64,000 nucleotides of DNA from Hydractinia symbiolongicarpus (lineage: Eukaryota > Cnidaria > Hydrozoa > Anthoathecata > Hydractiniidae). Below the pieces are notes generated by a model that saw nothing but the letters and a program-made list of their open reading frames with translations, did no database searches and was not told the DNA's origin. Both the position numbers and the translations under genes were made by a program. Below are positions 1-12,780 of the stretch, in pieces; position 1 is the stretch's first letter; the number at the start of each line of letters is the position of its first letter. The DNA lies in the NCBI RefSeq assembly GCF_029227915.1, contig NC_079881.1, positions 310,001-374,000 on the forward strand, read 5' to 3'.

Positions 1-2957
1 ATACTTTCGACTATACCGGCCGAGTCCGGGGTTTACGGGAAATGGCGGGTTTTCGTTTGCCGGCGATTAAACTCCTTTTATTCAGCGTCTCATCAAAAAT
101 GAAAACATTTTTGAAAACTGCAAGTCTCATGCGTTTTAGGGGTGAAAAAATAATTTAAAGAATCGTTCGGGAAATGAGTTTACTCCCTGGGTACTTTCTT
201 TGTATGCTTTTGACTATACGGGCCGAGTCGGAGATTTACGGGAAATCGCGGGTTTTCGTTTGCCGGCGATTAAACCACTTTCATTAAGCGTCTCATCAAA
301 AATGAAAACATTTCTGAAAACTACAAGTCTCATGCGTTTTAGTGGTGAAAAAATAATTTAAAAAATCGTTCAGGAAATGAGTTTACTCCCTGGGTACTTT
401 CTTTGTATACATTCGACTGTACGGGCCAAGCCCGGGATGTGCGGGAAATCGCGGGTTTCGTTTGCCGGCGATTAAACCACTTTCATTCAGCGTCTCATCA
501 AAAATGAAACCATTTCTGAAAACTACAAGTCTCATGCGTTTTAGTGGTGAAATAATAATTTAAAAAATCGTTCGGAAAATGAGTTTAATCCCAGGGTACT
601 CTCTTTGTATACTTTTGAATATACGGGCCGAGTCCGGTATTTACGGGAAATCGCAGGTTTTCGTTTGCCAGCGATTAAACTTCTTTTATTCAGCGTCTCA
701 TCAAAAATGAAAACATTTTAGAAAACTACAAGTCTCATGGGCTTTAGTGGTGAAATAATAATTTAAAAAATCGTTCGGGAAATGAGTTTACTCCCTGGGT
801 ACTTTCTTTGTATACTTTTGACTATACCGGCCGAGTCCGGGGTTTACGGGAAATGGCGGGTTTTCGTTTGCCGGCGATTAAACTCCTTTTATTCAGCGTC
901 TCATCAAAAATGAAAACATTTTTGAAAACTACAAGTCTCATGCGTTTTAGTGGTGAAAAGATAATTTAAAAAATCGTTCGGGAAATGAGCTTACTCCCTG
1001 TGTACTTTCTTTGTATACTTTTGACTATACGGGCGGAGTCCGGGGTTTACGGGAAATCGCGGGTTTTCGTTTGCCGGCGATTAAACCACTTTCATTAGGC
1101 GTCTCATCAAAAATGAAAACATTTCTGAAAACTATAAGTCTCATGCGTTTTAGTGATGAAAAAATAATTTAAAAAATCGTTTTGGAAATGAGTTTACTCA
1201 CAGGGTACTTTCTTTGTATACATTCGACTATACGGGCCAAGCCCGGGATTTAGGGGAAATCGCGGAATTTCGTTTGCCGGCGATTAAACCACTTTCACTA
1301 AGCGTCTCATCAAAAATGAAAACATTTCTGAAAACTACAAGTCTCATGCGTTTTAGTGGTGAAAAAATAATTTAAAGAATCGTTCGGGAAATGAGTTTAC
1401 TCCCTGGGTACTTTCTTTGTATGCTTTTGACTATACGGGCCGAGTCGGAGATTTACGGGAAATCGCGGGTTTTCGTTTGCCGGCGATTAAACCACTTTCA
1501 TTAAGTGTCTCATCAAAAATGAAAACATTTCTGAAAACTACAAGTCTCATGCGTTTTAGTGGTGAAATAATAATTTAAAAAATCGTTCGGAAAATGAGTT
1601 TACTCCCAGGGTACTTTCTTTGTATACTTTTGAATATACGGGCCGAGTCCGGTATTTACGGGAAATCGCAGGTTTTCGTTTGCCGGCGATTAAACTTCTT
1701 TTATTCAGCGTCTCATCAAAAATGAAAACATTTTAGAAAACTACAAGTCTCATGGGCTTTAGTGGTGAAATAATAATTTAAAAAATCGTTCGGGAAATGA
1801 GTTTACTCTCTGGGTACTTTCTTTGTATACTTTCGACTATACCGGCCGAGTCCGGGGTTTACGGGAAATGGCGGGTTTTCGTTTGCCGGCGATTAAACTC
1901 CTTTTATTCAGCGTCTCATCAAAAATGAAAACATTTTTGAAAACTGCAAGTCTCATGCGTTTTAGGGGTGAAAAAATAATTTAAAGAATCGTTCGGGAAA
2001 TGAGTTTACTCCCTGGGTACTTTCTTTGTATGCTTTTGACTATACGGGCCGAGTCGGAGATTTACGGGAAATCGCGGGTTTTCGTTTGCCGGCGATTAAA
2101 CCACTTTCATTAAGCGTCTCATCAAAAATGAAAACATTTCTGAAAACTACAAGTCTCATGCGTTTTAGTGGTGAAAAAATAATTTAAAAAATCGTTCAGG
2201 AAATGAGTTTACTCCCTGGGTACTTTCTTTGTATACATTCGACTGTACGGGCCAAGCCCGGGATGTGCGGGAAATCGCGGGTTTCGTTTGCCGGCGATTA
2301 AACCACTTTCATTCAGCGTCTCATCAAAAATGAAACCATTTCTGAAAACTACAAGTCTCATGCGTTTTAGTGGTGAAATAATAATTTAAAAAATCGTTCG
2401 GAAAATGAGTTTACTCCCAGGGTACTCTCTTTGTATACTTTTGAATATACGGGCCGAGTCCGGTATTTACGGGAAATCGCAGGTTTTCGTTTGCCAGCGA
2501 TTAAACTTCTTTTATTCAGCGTCTCATCAAAAATGAAAACATTTTAGAAAACTACAAGTCTCATGGGCTTTAGTGGTGAAATAATAATTTAAAAAATCGT
2601 TCGGGAAATGAGTTTACTCCCTGGGTACTTTCTTTGTATACTTTTGACTATACCGGCCGAGTCCGGGGTTTACGGGAAATGGCGGGTTTTCGTTTGCCGG
2701 CGATTAAACTCCTTTTATTCAGCGTCTCATCAAAAATGAAAACATTTTTGAAAACTACAAGTCTCATGCGTTTTAGTGGTGAAAAGATAATTTAAAAAAT
2801 CGTTCGGGAAATGAGCTTACTCCCTGGGTACTTTCTTTGTATACTTTTGACTATACGGGCGGAGTCCGGGGTTTACGGGAAATCGCGGGTTTTCGTTTGC
2901 CGGCGATTAAACCACTTTCATTAGGCGTCTCATCAAAAATGAAAACATTTCTGAAAA
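1..2957 (+). repeat. Higher-order repeat, nine monomers (1826 bp)
   Basis: The sequence starting at 1 recurs at 1827, offset 1826 bp (nine monomers, one being 202 bp). The two copies share rare variants, including TTTCGACTATACCGG, TTTTAGGGGTGAAA and a GAAACCATTT form. Matching runs to about 1130 in the first copy and 2957 in the second, where TCATGCG/TCGTGCG and GTGATGAA/GTGGTGAA differ. The first copy is cut by the window edge, so the true unit may start further left. Confidence 0.75.
93..114. repeat. A/T dyad present in most monomers (first clear copy)
   Basis: The arms TCAAAAATG and CATTTTTGA are perfect reverse complements separated by AAAA, giving a 9-bp stem with a 4-nt loop. Class A monomers keep the perfect form. 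Class B monomers have one mismatch (CATTTCTGA). The adjacent A-tracts and T-tract may also bend DNA. The dyad is at the same place in each monomer but is weakened in the TCAAAAGTG variants right of about 40900. Confidence 0.75.
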
Positions 2958-5900
2958 CTACAAGTCTCGTGCGTTTTAGTGGTGAAAAAATAATTTAAAA
3001 AATCGTTCAGGAAATGAGTTTACTCCCTGGGTACTTTCTTTGTATACATTCGATTGTACGGGCCAAGCCCGGGATGTGCGGGAAATCGCGGGTTTCGTTT
3101 GCCGGCGATTAAACCACTTTCATTCAGCGTCTCATCAAAAATGAAAACATTTCTGAAAACTACAAGTCTCATGCGTTTTAGTGGTGAAATAATAATTTAA
3201 AAAATCGTTCGGGAAATGAGTTTACTCCCTGGGTACTTTCTTTGTATACTTTTGACTATACCGGCCGAGTCCGGGGTTTACGGGAAATGGCGGGTTTTCG
3301 TTTGCCGGCGATTAAACTCCTTTTATTCAGCGTCTCATCAAAAATGAAAACATTTTTGAAAACTACAAGTCTCATGCGTTTTAGTGGTGAAAAGATAATT
3401 TAAAAAATCGTTCGGGAAATGAGCTTACTCCCTGGGTACTTTCTTTGTATACTTTTGACTATACGGGCCGAGTCCGGGGTTTACGGGAAATCGCGGGGTT
3501 TCGTTTGCCGGCGATTAAACCACTTTCATTAGGCGTCTCATCAAAAATGAAAACATTTCTGAAAACTACAAGTCTCATGCGTTTTAGTGGTGAAAAAATA
3601 ATTTAAAAAATCGTTCAGGAAATGAGTTTACTCCCTGGGTACTTTCTTTGTATACATTCGACTGTACGGGCCAAGCCCGGGATGTGCGGGAAATCGCGGG
3701 TTTCGTTTGCCGGCGATTAAACCACTTTCATTCAGCGTCTCATCAAAAATGAAAACATTTCTGAAAACTACAAGTCTCATGCGTTTTAGTGGTGAAAAGA
3801 TAATTTAAAAAATCGTTCGGGAAATGAGCTTACTCCCTGGTTACTTTCTTTGTATACTTTTGACTATACGGGCCGAGTCCGGGGTTTACGGGAAATGGCG
3901 GGTTTTCGTTTGCCGGCGATTAAACTTCTTTTATTCAGCGTCTCATCAAAAATGAAAACATTTTTGAAAACTGCAAGTCTCATGCGTTTTAGTGGTGAAA
4001 AAATAATTTAAAGAATCGTTCGGGAAATGAGTTTACTCCCTGGGTACTTTCTTTGTATGCTTTTGACTATACGGTCCGAGTCGGAGATTTACGGGAAATC
4101 GCGGGTTTTCGTTTGCCGGCGATTAAACCACTTTCATTAAGCGTCTCATCAAAAATGAAAACATTTCTGAAAACTACAAGTCTCATGCGTTTTAGTGGTG
4201 AAAAAATAATTTAAAAAATCGTTCAGGAAATGAGTTTACTCCCTGGGTACTTTCTTTGTATACATTCGACTGTACGGGCCAAGCCCGGGATGTGCGGGAA
4301 ATCGCGGGTTTCGTTTGCCGGCGATTAAACCACTTTCATTCAGCGTCTCATCAAAAATGAAAACATTTCTGAAAACTACAAGTCTCATGCGTTTTAGTGG
4401 TGAAATAATAATTTAAAAAATCGTTCGGAAAATGAGTTTACTCCCAGGGTACTTTCTTTGTATACTTTTGAATATACGGGCCGAGTCCGGTATTTACGGG
4501 AAATCGCAGGTTTTCGTTTGCCGGCAATTAAACTTCTTTTATTCAGCGTCTCATCAAAAATGAAAACATTTTAGAAAACTACAAGTCTCATGGGCTTTAG
4601 TGGTGAAATAATAATTTAAAAAATCGTTCGGGAAATGAGTTTACTCCCTGGGTACTTTCTTTGTATACTTTTGACTATACCGGCCGAGTCCGGGGTTTAC
4701 GGGAAATGGCGGGTTTTCGTTTGCCGGCGATTAAACTCTTTTTATTCAGCGTCTCATCAAAAATGAAAACATTTTTGAAAACTACAAGTCTCATGCGTTT
4801 TAGTGGTGAAAAGATAATTTAAAAAATCGTTCGGGAAATGAGCTTACTCCTTGGGTACTTTCTTTGTATACTTTTGACTATACGGGCCGAGTCCGGGGTT
4901 TACGGGAAATCGCGGGTTTTCGTTTGCCGGCGATTAAACCACTTTCATTAAGCGTCTCATCAAAAATGAAAACATTTCTGAAAACTACAAGTCTCATGCG
5001 TTTTAGTGGTGAAAAAATAATTTAAAAAATCGTTCAGGAAATGAGTTTACTCCCTGGGTACTTTCTTTGTATACATTCGACTGTACGGGCCAAGCCCGGG
5101 ATGTGCGGGAAATCGCGGGTTTCGTTTGCCGGCGATTAAACCAATTTCATTCAGCGTCTCATCAAAAATGAAAACATTTCTGAAAACTACAAGTCTCATG
5201 CGTTTTAGTGGTGAAATAATAATTTAAAAAATCGTTCGGAAAATGAGTTTACTCCCAGGGTACTTTCTTTGTATACTTTTGAATATACGGGCCGAGTCCG
5301 GTATTTACGGGAAATCGCAGGTTTTCGTTTGCCGGCGATTAAACTTCTTTTATTCAGCGTCTCATCAAAAATGAAAACATTTTAGAAAACTACAAGTCTC
5401 ATGGGCTTTAGTGGTGAAATAATAATTTAAAAAATCGTTCGGGAAATGAGTTTACTCCCTGGGTACTTTCTTTGTATACTTTTGACTATACCGGCCGAGT
5501 CCGGGGTTTGCGGGAAATGGCGGGTTTTCGTTTGCCGGCGATTAAACTCCTTTTATTCAGCGTCTCATCAAAAATGAAAACATTTTTGAAAACTACAAGT
5601 CTCATGCGTTTTAGTGGTGAAAAGATAATTTAAAAAATCGTTTTGGAAATGAGTTTACTCACAGGGTACCTTCTTTGTATACATTCGACTATACGGGCCA
5701 AGCCCAGGATGTGCGGGAAATCGCGGGTTTCGTTTGCCGGCTATTAAACCACTTTCATTCAGCGTCTCATCAAAAATGAAAACATTTCTGAAAACTATAA
5801 GTCTCATGCGTTTTAGTGATGAAAAAATAATTTAAAAAATCGTTTTGGAAATGAGTTTACTCACAGGGTACTTTCTTTGTATACATTCGACTATACGGGC

Positions 5901-6142
5901 CAAGCCCGGGATTTAGGGGAAATCGCGGAATTTCGTTTGCCGGCGATTAAACCACTTTCACTAAGCGTCTCATCAAAAATGAAAACATTTCTGAAAACTA
6001 TAAGTCTCATGCGTTTTAGTGGTGAAAAAATAATTTAAAGAATCGTTCGGAAAATGAGTTTACTCCCTGGGTACTTTTTTTGTATGCTTTTGACTATACG
6101 GGCCGAGTCGGAGATTTACGGGAAGTCGCGGGTTTTCGTTTG

Positions 6143-6298
6143 CCGGCGATTAAACTTCTTTTATTCAGCGTCTCATCAAAAATGAAAACATTTTTAAAAA
6201 CTACAAGTCTCATGGGCTTTAGTGGTTAAATTTCTTTGTATACATTCGACTATACGGGCCAAGCTCGGGATTTACGGGAAATCGCGGGTTTTCGTTTG
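6143..6298 (+). repeat. 156-bp truncated monomer (47-bp internal deletion)
   Basis: GTGGTTAAAT is joined directly to TTCTTTGTATAC at about 6230. Full monomers have a further 47 bp here, holding the AATTTAAAAAATCG and TTTACTCCCTGGG blocks. The landmark spacing is accordingly 156 instead of 203 bp. The same junction occurs near 21690, 22657, 23421, 23982, 26168 and 31603, so this deletion allele was copied to many places rather than arising repeatedly. Confidence 0.85.
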
Positions 6299-8479
6299 CC
6301 GGCGATTAAACCACTTTCATTAAGCGTCTCATCAAAAATGAAAACATTTCTGAAAACTACAAGTCTCATGCGTTTTAGTGGTGAAAAAATAATTTAAAAA
6401 ATCGTTCAGGAAATGAGTTTACTCCCTGGGTACTTTCTTTGTATACATTCGACTGTACGGGCCAAGCCCGGGATGTGCGGGAAATCGCGGGTTTCGTTTG
6501 CCGGCGATTAAACCACTTTCATTCAGCGTCTCATCAAAAATGAAAACATTTCTGAAAACTACAAGTCTCATGCGTTTTAGTGATGAAAAAATAATTTAAA
6601 AAATCGTTCGGGAAATGAGTTTACTCCCTGGGTACTTTCTTTGTATACTTTTGACTATACGGGCCGAGTCCGGGATTAAAGGGAAGTCGCCGGTTTTCGT
6701 TTGCCGGCGATTAAACTTCTTTTATTCAGCGTCTCATCAAAAATGAAAACATTTTTGAAAAGTACAAGTCTCATGCGTTTTAGTGGGGAAATAATAATTT
6801 AAAAAATCGTTCGGGAAATGAGTTTACTCCCAGGGTACTTTCTTTGTATACTTTTGACTATACGGGCCGAGTCCGGGGTTTACAGGAAATGGCGGGTTTT
6901 CGTTTGCCGGCGATTAAACTTCTTTTATTCAGCGTCTCATCAAAAATGAAAACATTTTTGAAAACTACAAGTCTCATCCGTTTTAGTGGTGAAAAGATAA
7001 TTTAAAAAATCGTTTTGGAAATGAGTTTACTCACAGGGTACTTTCTTTGTATACATTCGACTATACGGGCCAAGCCCGGGATTTACGGGAAATCGCGGGT
7101 TTTCGTTTGCCGGCGATTAAACCACTTTCATTAGGCGTCTCATCAAAAATGAAAACATTTCTAAAAACTACAAGTCTCATGCGTTTTAGTGGTGAAAAAA
7201 TAATTTAAAATATCGTTCGGGAAATGAGTTTAATCCCTGGGTACCTTCTTCGTATACTTTTGACTATACGGGCCGAATCCGGGATTTACGGGAAATCGCG
7301 GGTTTTCGTTTGCCGGCGATTAAACTTCATTTATTCAGCGTCTCATCAAAAATGAAAACATTTTTGAAAACTACAAGTCTCATGGGCTTTAGTGGTGAAA
7401 TAACAATTTAAAAAATCGTTCAGGAAATGAGTTTACTCCCTGGGTACTTTCTTTGTATACTTTTGACTATACGGGCCGAGTCCGGGGTTTACACGAAATG
7501 GCGGATTTTCGTTTGCCGGCGATTAAACTTCTTTTATTCAGCGTCTCATCAAAAATGAAAACATTTTTGAAAACTACAAGTCTCATGCGTTTTAGTGGTG
7601 AAAAAATAATTTAAAAAAATCGTTCGGGCAATGGGTTTACTCCCTGGGTACTTTCTTTGTTTACTTTTGACTATACGGGCCAAGCCCGGGATTTACGGGA
7701 AATCGCGGAATTTCGTTTGCCGGCGATTAAACACTTTCACTAAGCGTCTCATCAAAAATGAAAACATTTCTGAAAACTACAAGGCTCATGCGTTTTAGTG
7801 GTGAAAAAATAATTTAAAAAATCGTTCGGGCAATGGGTTTACTCCCTGGGTACTTTCTTTGTTTACTTTTGACTATACGGGCCGAGTTGGAGATTTACGG
7901 GAAGTCGCGGGTTTTCGTTTGCCGGCGATTAAACTTCTTTTATTCAGCGTCTCATCAAAAATGAAAACATTTTTGAAAACTACAAGTCTCATGCGCTTTA
8001 GTGGTGAAAAGATAATTTAAAAAATCTTTTTGGAAATGAGTTTACTCACAGGGTACTTTCTTTGTATACATTCGACTATACGGGCCAAGCCCGGGATTTA
8101 CGGGAAATCGCAGAATTTCGTTTGCCGGCGATTAAACGACTTTCACTAAGCGTCTCATCAAAAATGAAAACATTTCTGAAAACTACAAGTCTCATGCGCT
8201 TTAGTGGTGAAAAGATAATTTAAAAAATCGTTTTGGAAATGAGTTTACTCACAGGGTTCTTTCTTTGTATACATTCGACTATACGGGCCAAGCCCGGGAT
8301 TTACGGGAAATCGCGGAATTTCGTTTGTCGGCGATTAAACCACTTTCACTTAGTGTCTCATCAAAAATGAAAACATTTCTGAAAACTACAAGTCTCATGC
8401 GTTTTAGTGGTGAAAAAATAATTTAAAAAATCGATCGGGAAATGAGTTTACTCCCTGGGTACTTTCTTTGTATACTTTT

Positions 8480-11400
8480 GACTATACGGGCCGAGTCCGG
8501 GATTAAAGGGAAGTCGCCGGTTTTCGTTTGCCGGCGATTAAACTTCTTTTATTCAGCGTCTCATCAAAAATGAAAACATTTTTGAAAAGTACAAGTCTCA
8601 TGCGTTTTAGTGGGGAAATAATAATTTAAAAATCGTTCGGGAAATGAGTTTACTCCCAGGGTACTTTCTTTGTATACTTTTGACTATACGGGCCGAGTCC
8701 GGGGTTTACAGGAAATGGCGGGTTTTCGTTTGCCGGCGATTAAACTTCTTTTATTCAGCGTCTCATCAAAAATGAAAACATTTTTGAAAACTACAAGTCT
8801 CATCCGTTTTAGTGGTGAAAAGATAATTTAAAAAATCGTTTTGGAAATGAGTTTACTCCCTGGGTACTTTCTTTGTTTACTTTTGACTATACGGGCCAAG
8901 CCCGGGATTTACGGGAAATCGCGGAATTTCGTTTGCCGGCGATTAAACCACTTTCACTAAGCGTCTCATCAAAAATGAAAACATTTCTGAAAACTACAAG
9001 GCTCATGCGTTTTAGTGGTGAAAAAATAATTTAAAAAATCGTTCGGGCAATGGGTTTACTCCCTTGGTACTTTCTTTGTTTACTTTTGACTATACGGGCC
9101 GAGTTGGAGATTTACGGGAAGTCGCGGGTTTTCGTTTGCCGGCGATTAAACTTCTTTTATTCAGCGTCTCATCAAAAATGAAAACATTTTTGAAAACTAC
9201 AAGTCTCATGCGCTTTAGTGGTGAAAAGATAATTTAAAAAATCTTTTTGGAAATGAGTTTACTCACAGGGTACTTTCTTTGTATACATTCGACTATACTG
9301 GCCAAGCCCGGGATTTACGGGAAATCGCAGAATTTCGTTTGCCGGCGATTAAACGACTTTTACTAAGCGTCTCATCAAAAATGAAAACATTTCTGAAAAC
9401 TACAAGTCTCATGCGTTTTAGTGGTGAAAAAATAATTTAAAAAATCGTTCGGGCAATGGGTTTAATCCCTGGGTACCTTCTTCGTATACTTTTGACTATA
9501 CGGGCCGAATCCGGGATTTACGGGAAATCGCGGGTTTTCGTTTGCCGGCGATTAAACTTCATTTATTCAGCGTCTCATCAAAAATGAAAACATTTTTGAA
9601 AACTACAAGTCTCATAGGCTTTAGTGGTGAAATAATAATTTAAAAAATCGTTCGGGAAATGAGTTTACTTCCTGGGTACTTTCTTTGTATACTTTTGACT
9701 ATACGGGCCGAGTCCGGGGTTTACGGGAAATGGCGGGTTTTCGTTTGCCGGCGATTAAACTCCTTTTATTCAGCGTCTCATCAAAAATGAAAACATTTTT
9801 GAAAGCTACAAGTCTCATGCGCTTTAGTGGTGAAAAGATAATTTAAAAAATCGTTTTGGAAATGAGTTTACTCACAGGGTTCTTTCTTTGTATACATTCG
9901 ACTATACGGGCCAAGCCCGGGATTTACGGGAAATCGCGGAATTTCGTTTGTCGGCGATTAAACCACTTTCACTTAGTGTCTCATCAAAAATGAAAACATT
10001 TCTGAAAACTACAAGTCTCATGCGTTTTAGTGGTGAAAAAATAATTTAAAAAATCGTTCGGGAAATGAGTTTAATCCCTGGGTACATTCTTTGTATACTT
10101 TTGACTATACGGGCCGAATCCGGGATTTACGGGAAATCGCGGGTTTTCGTTTGCCGGCGATTAAACTTCATTTATTCAGCGTCTCATCAAAAATGAAAAC
10201 ATTTTTGAAAACTACAAGTCTCATGGGCTTTAGTGGTGAAATAATAATTTAAAAAATCGTTTTGGAAATGAGTTTACTCACAGGGTACTTTCTTTATATA
10301 CATTTGACTATACGGACCAAGCCCGGGATTTACGGGAAATCGCGGAATTTCGTTTGCCGGCAATTAAACCACTTTCACTAAGCGTCTCATCAAGAATGAA
10401 AACATTTCTGAAAACTACAAGTCTCATGCGTGTTAGTGGTGAAAAAATAATTTAAAAAATCGTTCGGGCAATGGGTTTACTCCCTGGGTACTTTCTTTGT
10501 TTACTTTTGACTATACGGGCCGAGTCCGGGATTAAAGGGAAGTCGCCGGTTTTCGTTTGCCGGCGATTAAACTTTTTTTATTCAGCGTCTCATCAAAAAT
10601 GAAAACATTTTTGAAAAGTACAAGTCTCATGCGTTTTAGTGGGGAAATAATAATTTAAAAAATTGTTCGGGAAATGAGTTTACTCCCAGGGTACTTTCTT
10701 TGTATACTTTTGACTATACGGGCCGAGTCCGGGGTTTACAGGAAATGGCGGGTTTTCGTTTGCCGGCGATTAAACTTCTTTTATTCAGCGTCTCATCAAA
10801 AATGAAAACATTTTTGAAAACTACAAGTCTCATCCGTTTTAGTGGTGAAAAGATAATTTAAAAAATCGTTTTGGAAATGAGTTTACTCCCTGGGTACTTT
10901 CTTTGTTTACTTTTGACTATACGGGCCAAGCCCGGGATTTACGGGAAATCGCGGAATTTCGTTTGCCGGCGATTAAACCACTTTCACTAAGCGTCTCATC
11001 AAAAATGAAAACATTTCTGAAAACTACAAGGCTCATGCGTTTTAGTGGTGAAAAAATAATTTAAAAAATCGTTCGGGCAATGGGTTTACTCCCTGGGTAC
11101 TTTCTTTGTTTACTTTTGACTATACGGGCCGAGTTGGAGATTTACGGGAAGTCGCGGGTTTTCGTTTGCCGGCGATTAAACTTCTTTTATTCAGCGTCTC
11201 ATCAAAAATGAAAACATTTTTGAAAACTACAAGTCTCATGCGCTTTAGTGGTGAAAAGATAATTTAAAAAATCTTTTTGGAAATGAGTTTACTCACAGGG
11301 TACTTTCTTTGTATACATTCGACTATACTGGCCAAGCCCGGGATTTACGGGAAATCGCAGAATTTCGTTTGCCGGCGATTAAACGACTTTTACTAAGCGT

Positions 11401-12540
11401 CTCATCAAAAATGAAAACATTTCTGAAAACTACAAGTCTCATGCGTTTTAGTGGTGAAAAAATAATTTAAAAAATCGTTCGGGCAATGGGTTTAATCCCT
11501 GGGTACCTTCTTCGTATACTTTTGACTATACGGGCCGAATCCGGGATTTACGGGAAATCGCGGGTTTTCGTTTGCCGGCGATTAAACTTCATTTATTCAG
11601 CGTCTCATCAAAAATGAAAACATTTTTGAAAACTACAAGTCTCATAGGCTTTAGTGGTGAAATAATAATTTAAAAAATCGTTCGGGAAATGAGTTTACTT
11701 CCTGGGTACTTTCTTTGTATACTTTTGACTATACGGGCCGAGTCCGGGGTTTACGGGAAATGGCGGGTTTTCGTTTGCCGGCGATTAAACTCCTTTTATT
11801 CAGCGTCTCATCAAAAATGAAAACATTTTTGAAAGCTACAAGTCTCATGCGCTTTAGTGGTGAAAAGATAATTTAAAAAATCGTTTTGGAAATGAGTTTA
11901 CTCACAGGGTTCTTTCTTTGTATACATTCGACTATACGGGCCAAGCCCGGGATTTACGGGAAATCGCGGAATTTCGTTTGTCGGCGATTAAACCACTTTC
12001 ACTTAGTGTCTCATCAAAAATGAAAACATTTCTGAAAACTACAAGTCTCATGCGTTTTAGTGGTAAAAAAATAATTTAAAAAATCGTTCGGGAAATGAGT
12101 TTAATCCCTGGGTACATTCTTTGTATACTTTTGACTATACGGGCCGAATCCGGGATTTACGGGAAATCGCGGGTTTTCGTTTGCCGGCGATTAAACTTCA
12201 TTTATTCAGCGTCTCATCAAAAATGAAAACATTTTTGAAAACTACAAGTCTCATGGGCTTTAGTGGTGAAATAATAATTTAAAAAATCGTTTTGGAAATG
12301 AGTTTACTCACAGGTAACTTTCTTTATATACATTTGACTATACGGGCCAAGCCCGGGATTTACGGGAAATCGCGGAATTTCGTTTGCCGGCAATTAAACC
12401 ACTTTCACTAAGCGTCTCATCAAGAATGAAAACATTTCTGAAAACTACAAGTCTCATGCGTGTTAGTGGTGAAAAAATAATTTAAAAAATCGTTCGGGCA
12501 ATGGGTTTACTCCCTGGGTACTTTCTTTGTTTACTTTTGA
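8480..12540 (+). repeat. Higher-order repeat, two copies of ten monomers (2030 bp)
   Basis: About 8480-10510 is repeated at about 10511-12540. Private markers recur 2030 bp apart: ATTAAAGGGAAGTCGCCGG (8502 and 10531), ACTATACTGGCC (about 9292 and 11323), CTCATAGGC (about 9612 and 11642), GAAAGCTACAAG (about 9802 and 11832) and GCGTGTTAGTGG (about 10428 and 12458). Few differences are visible between copies. The match ends where the next monomer reads GAGTTGGAG instead of GAGTCCGGG. Confidence 0.8.
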
Positions 12541-12670
12541 CTATACGGGCCGAGTTGGAGATTTACGGGAAGTCGCGGGTTTTCGTTTGCCGGCGATTAA
12601 ACTTCTTTTACTCAGCGTCTCATCAAAAATGAAAACATTTTTGAAAACTACAAGTCTCATGCGTTTTAGT

Positions 12671-12780
12671 GGTGAAAAGATAATTTAAAAAATCGTTCGG
12701 GAAATGAGTTTACTCCCTGGGTACTTTCTTTGTATACTTTTGACTATACGGCCCAAGCCCGGGATTTCATGCGTTTTAGT
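12671..12780 (+). repeat. 110-bp truncated monomer
   Basis: GGTGAAAA recurs after only 110 bp (12671 and 12781). The sequence runs from CCCGGGATTT straight into CATGCGTTTTAG, so about 93 bp spanning the GCCGGCGATTAAAC landmark and the A/T dyad are missing. The monomers on both sides are full length. I saw this deletion only once in the window. Confidence 0.8.
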
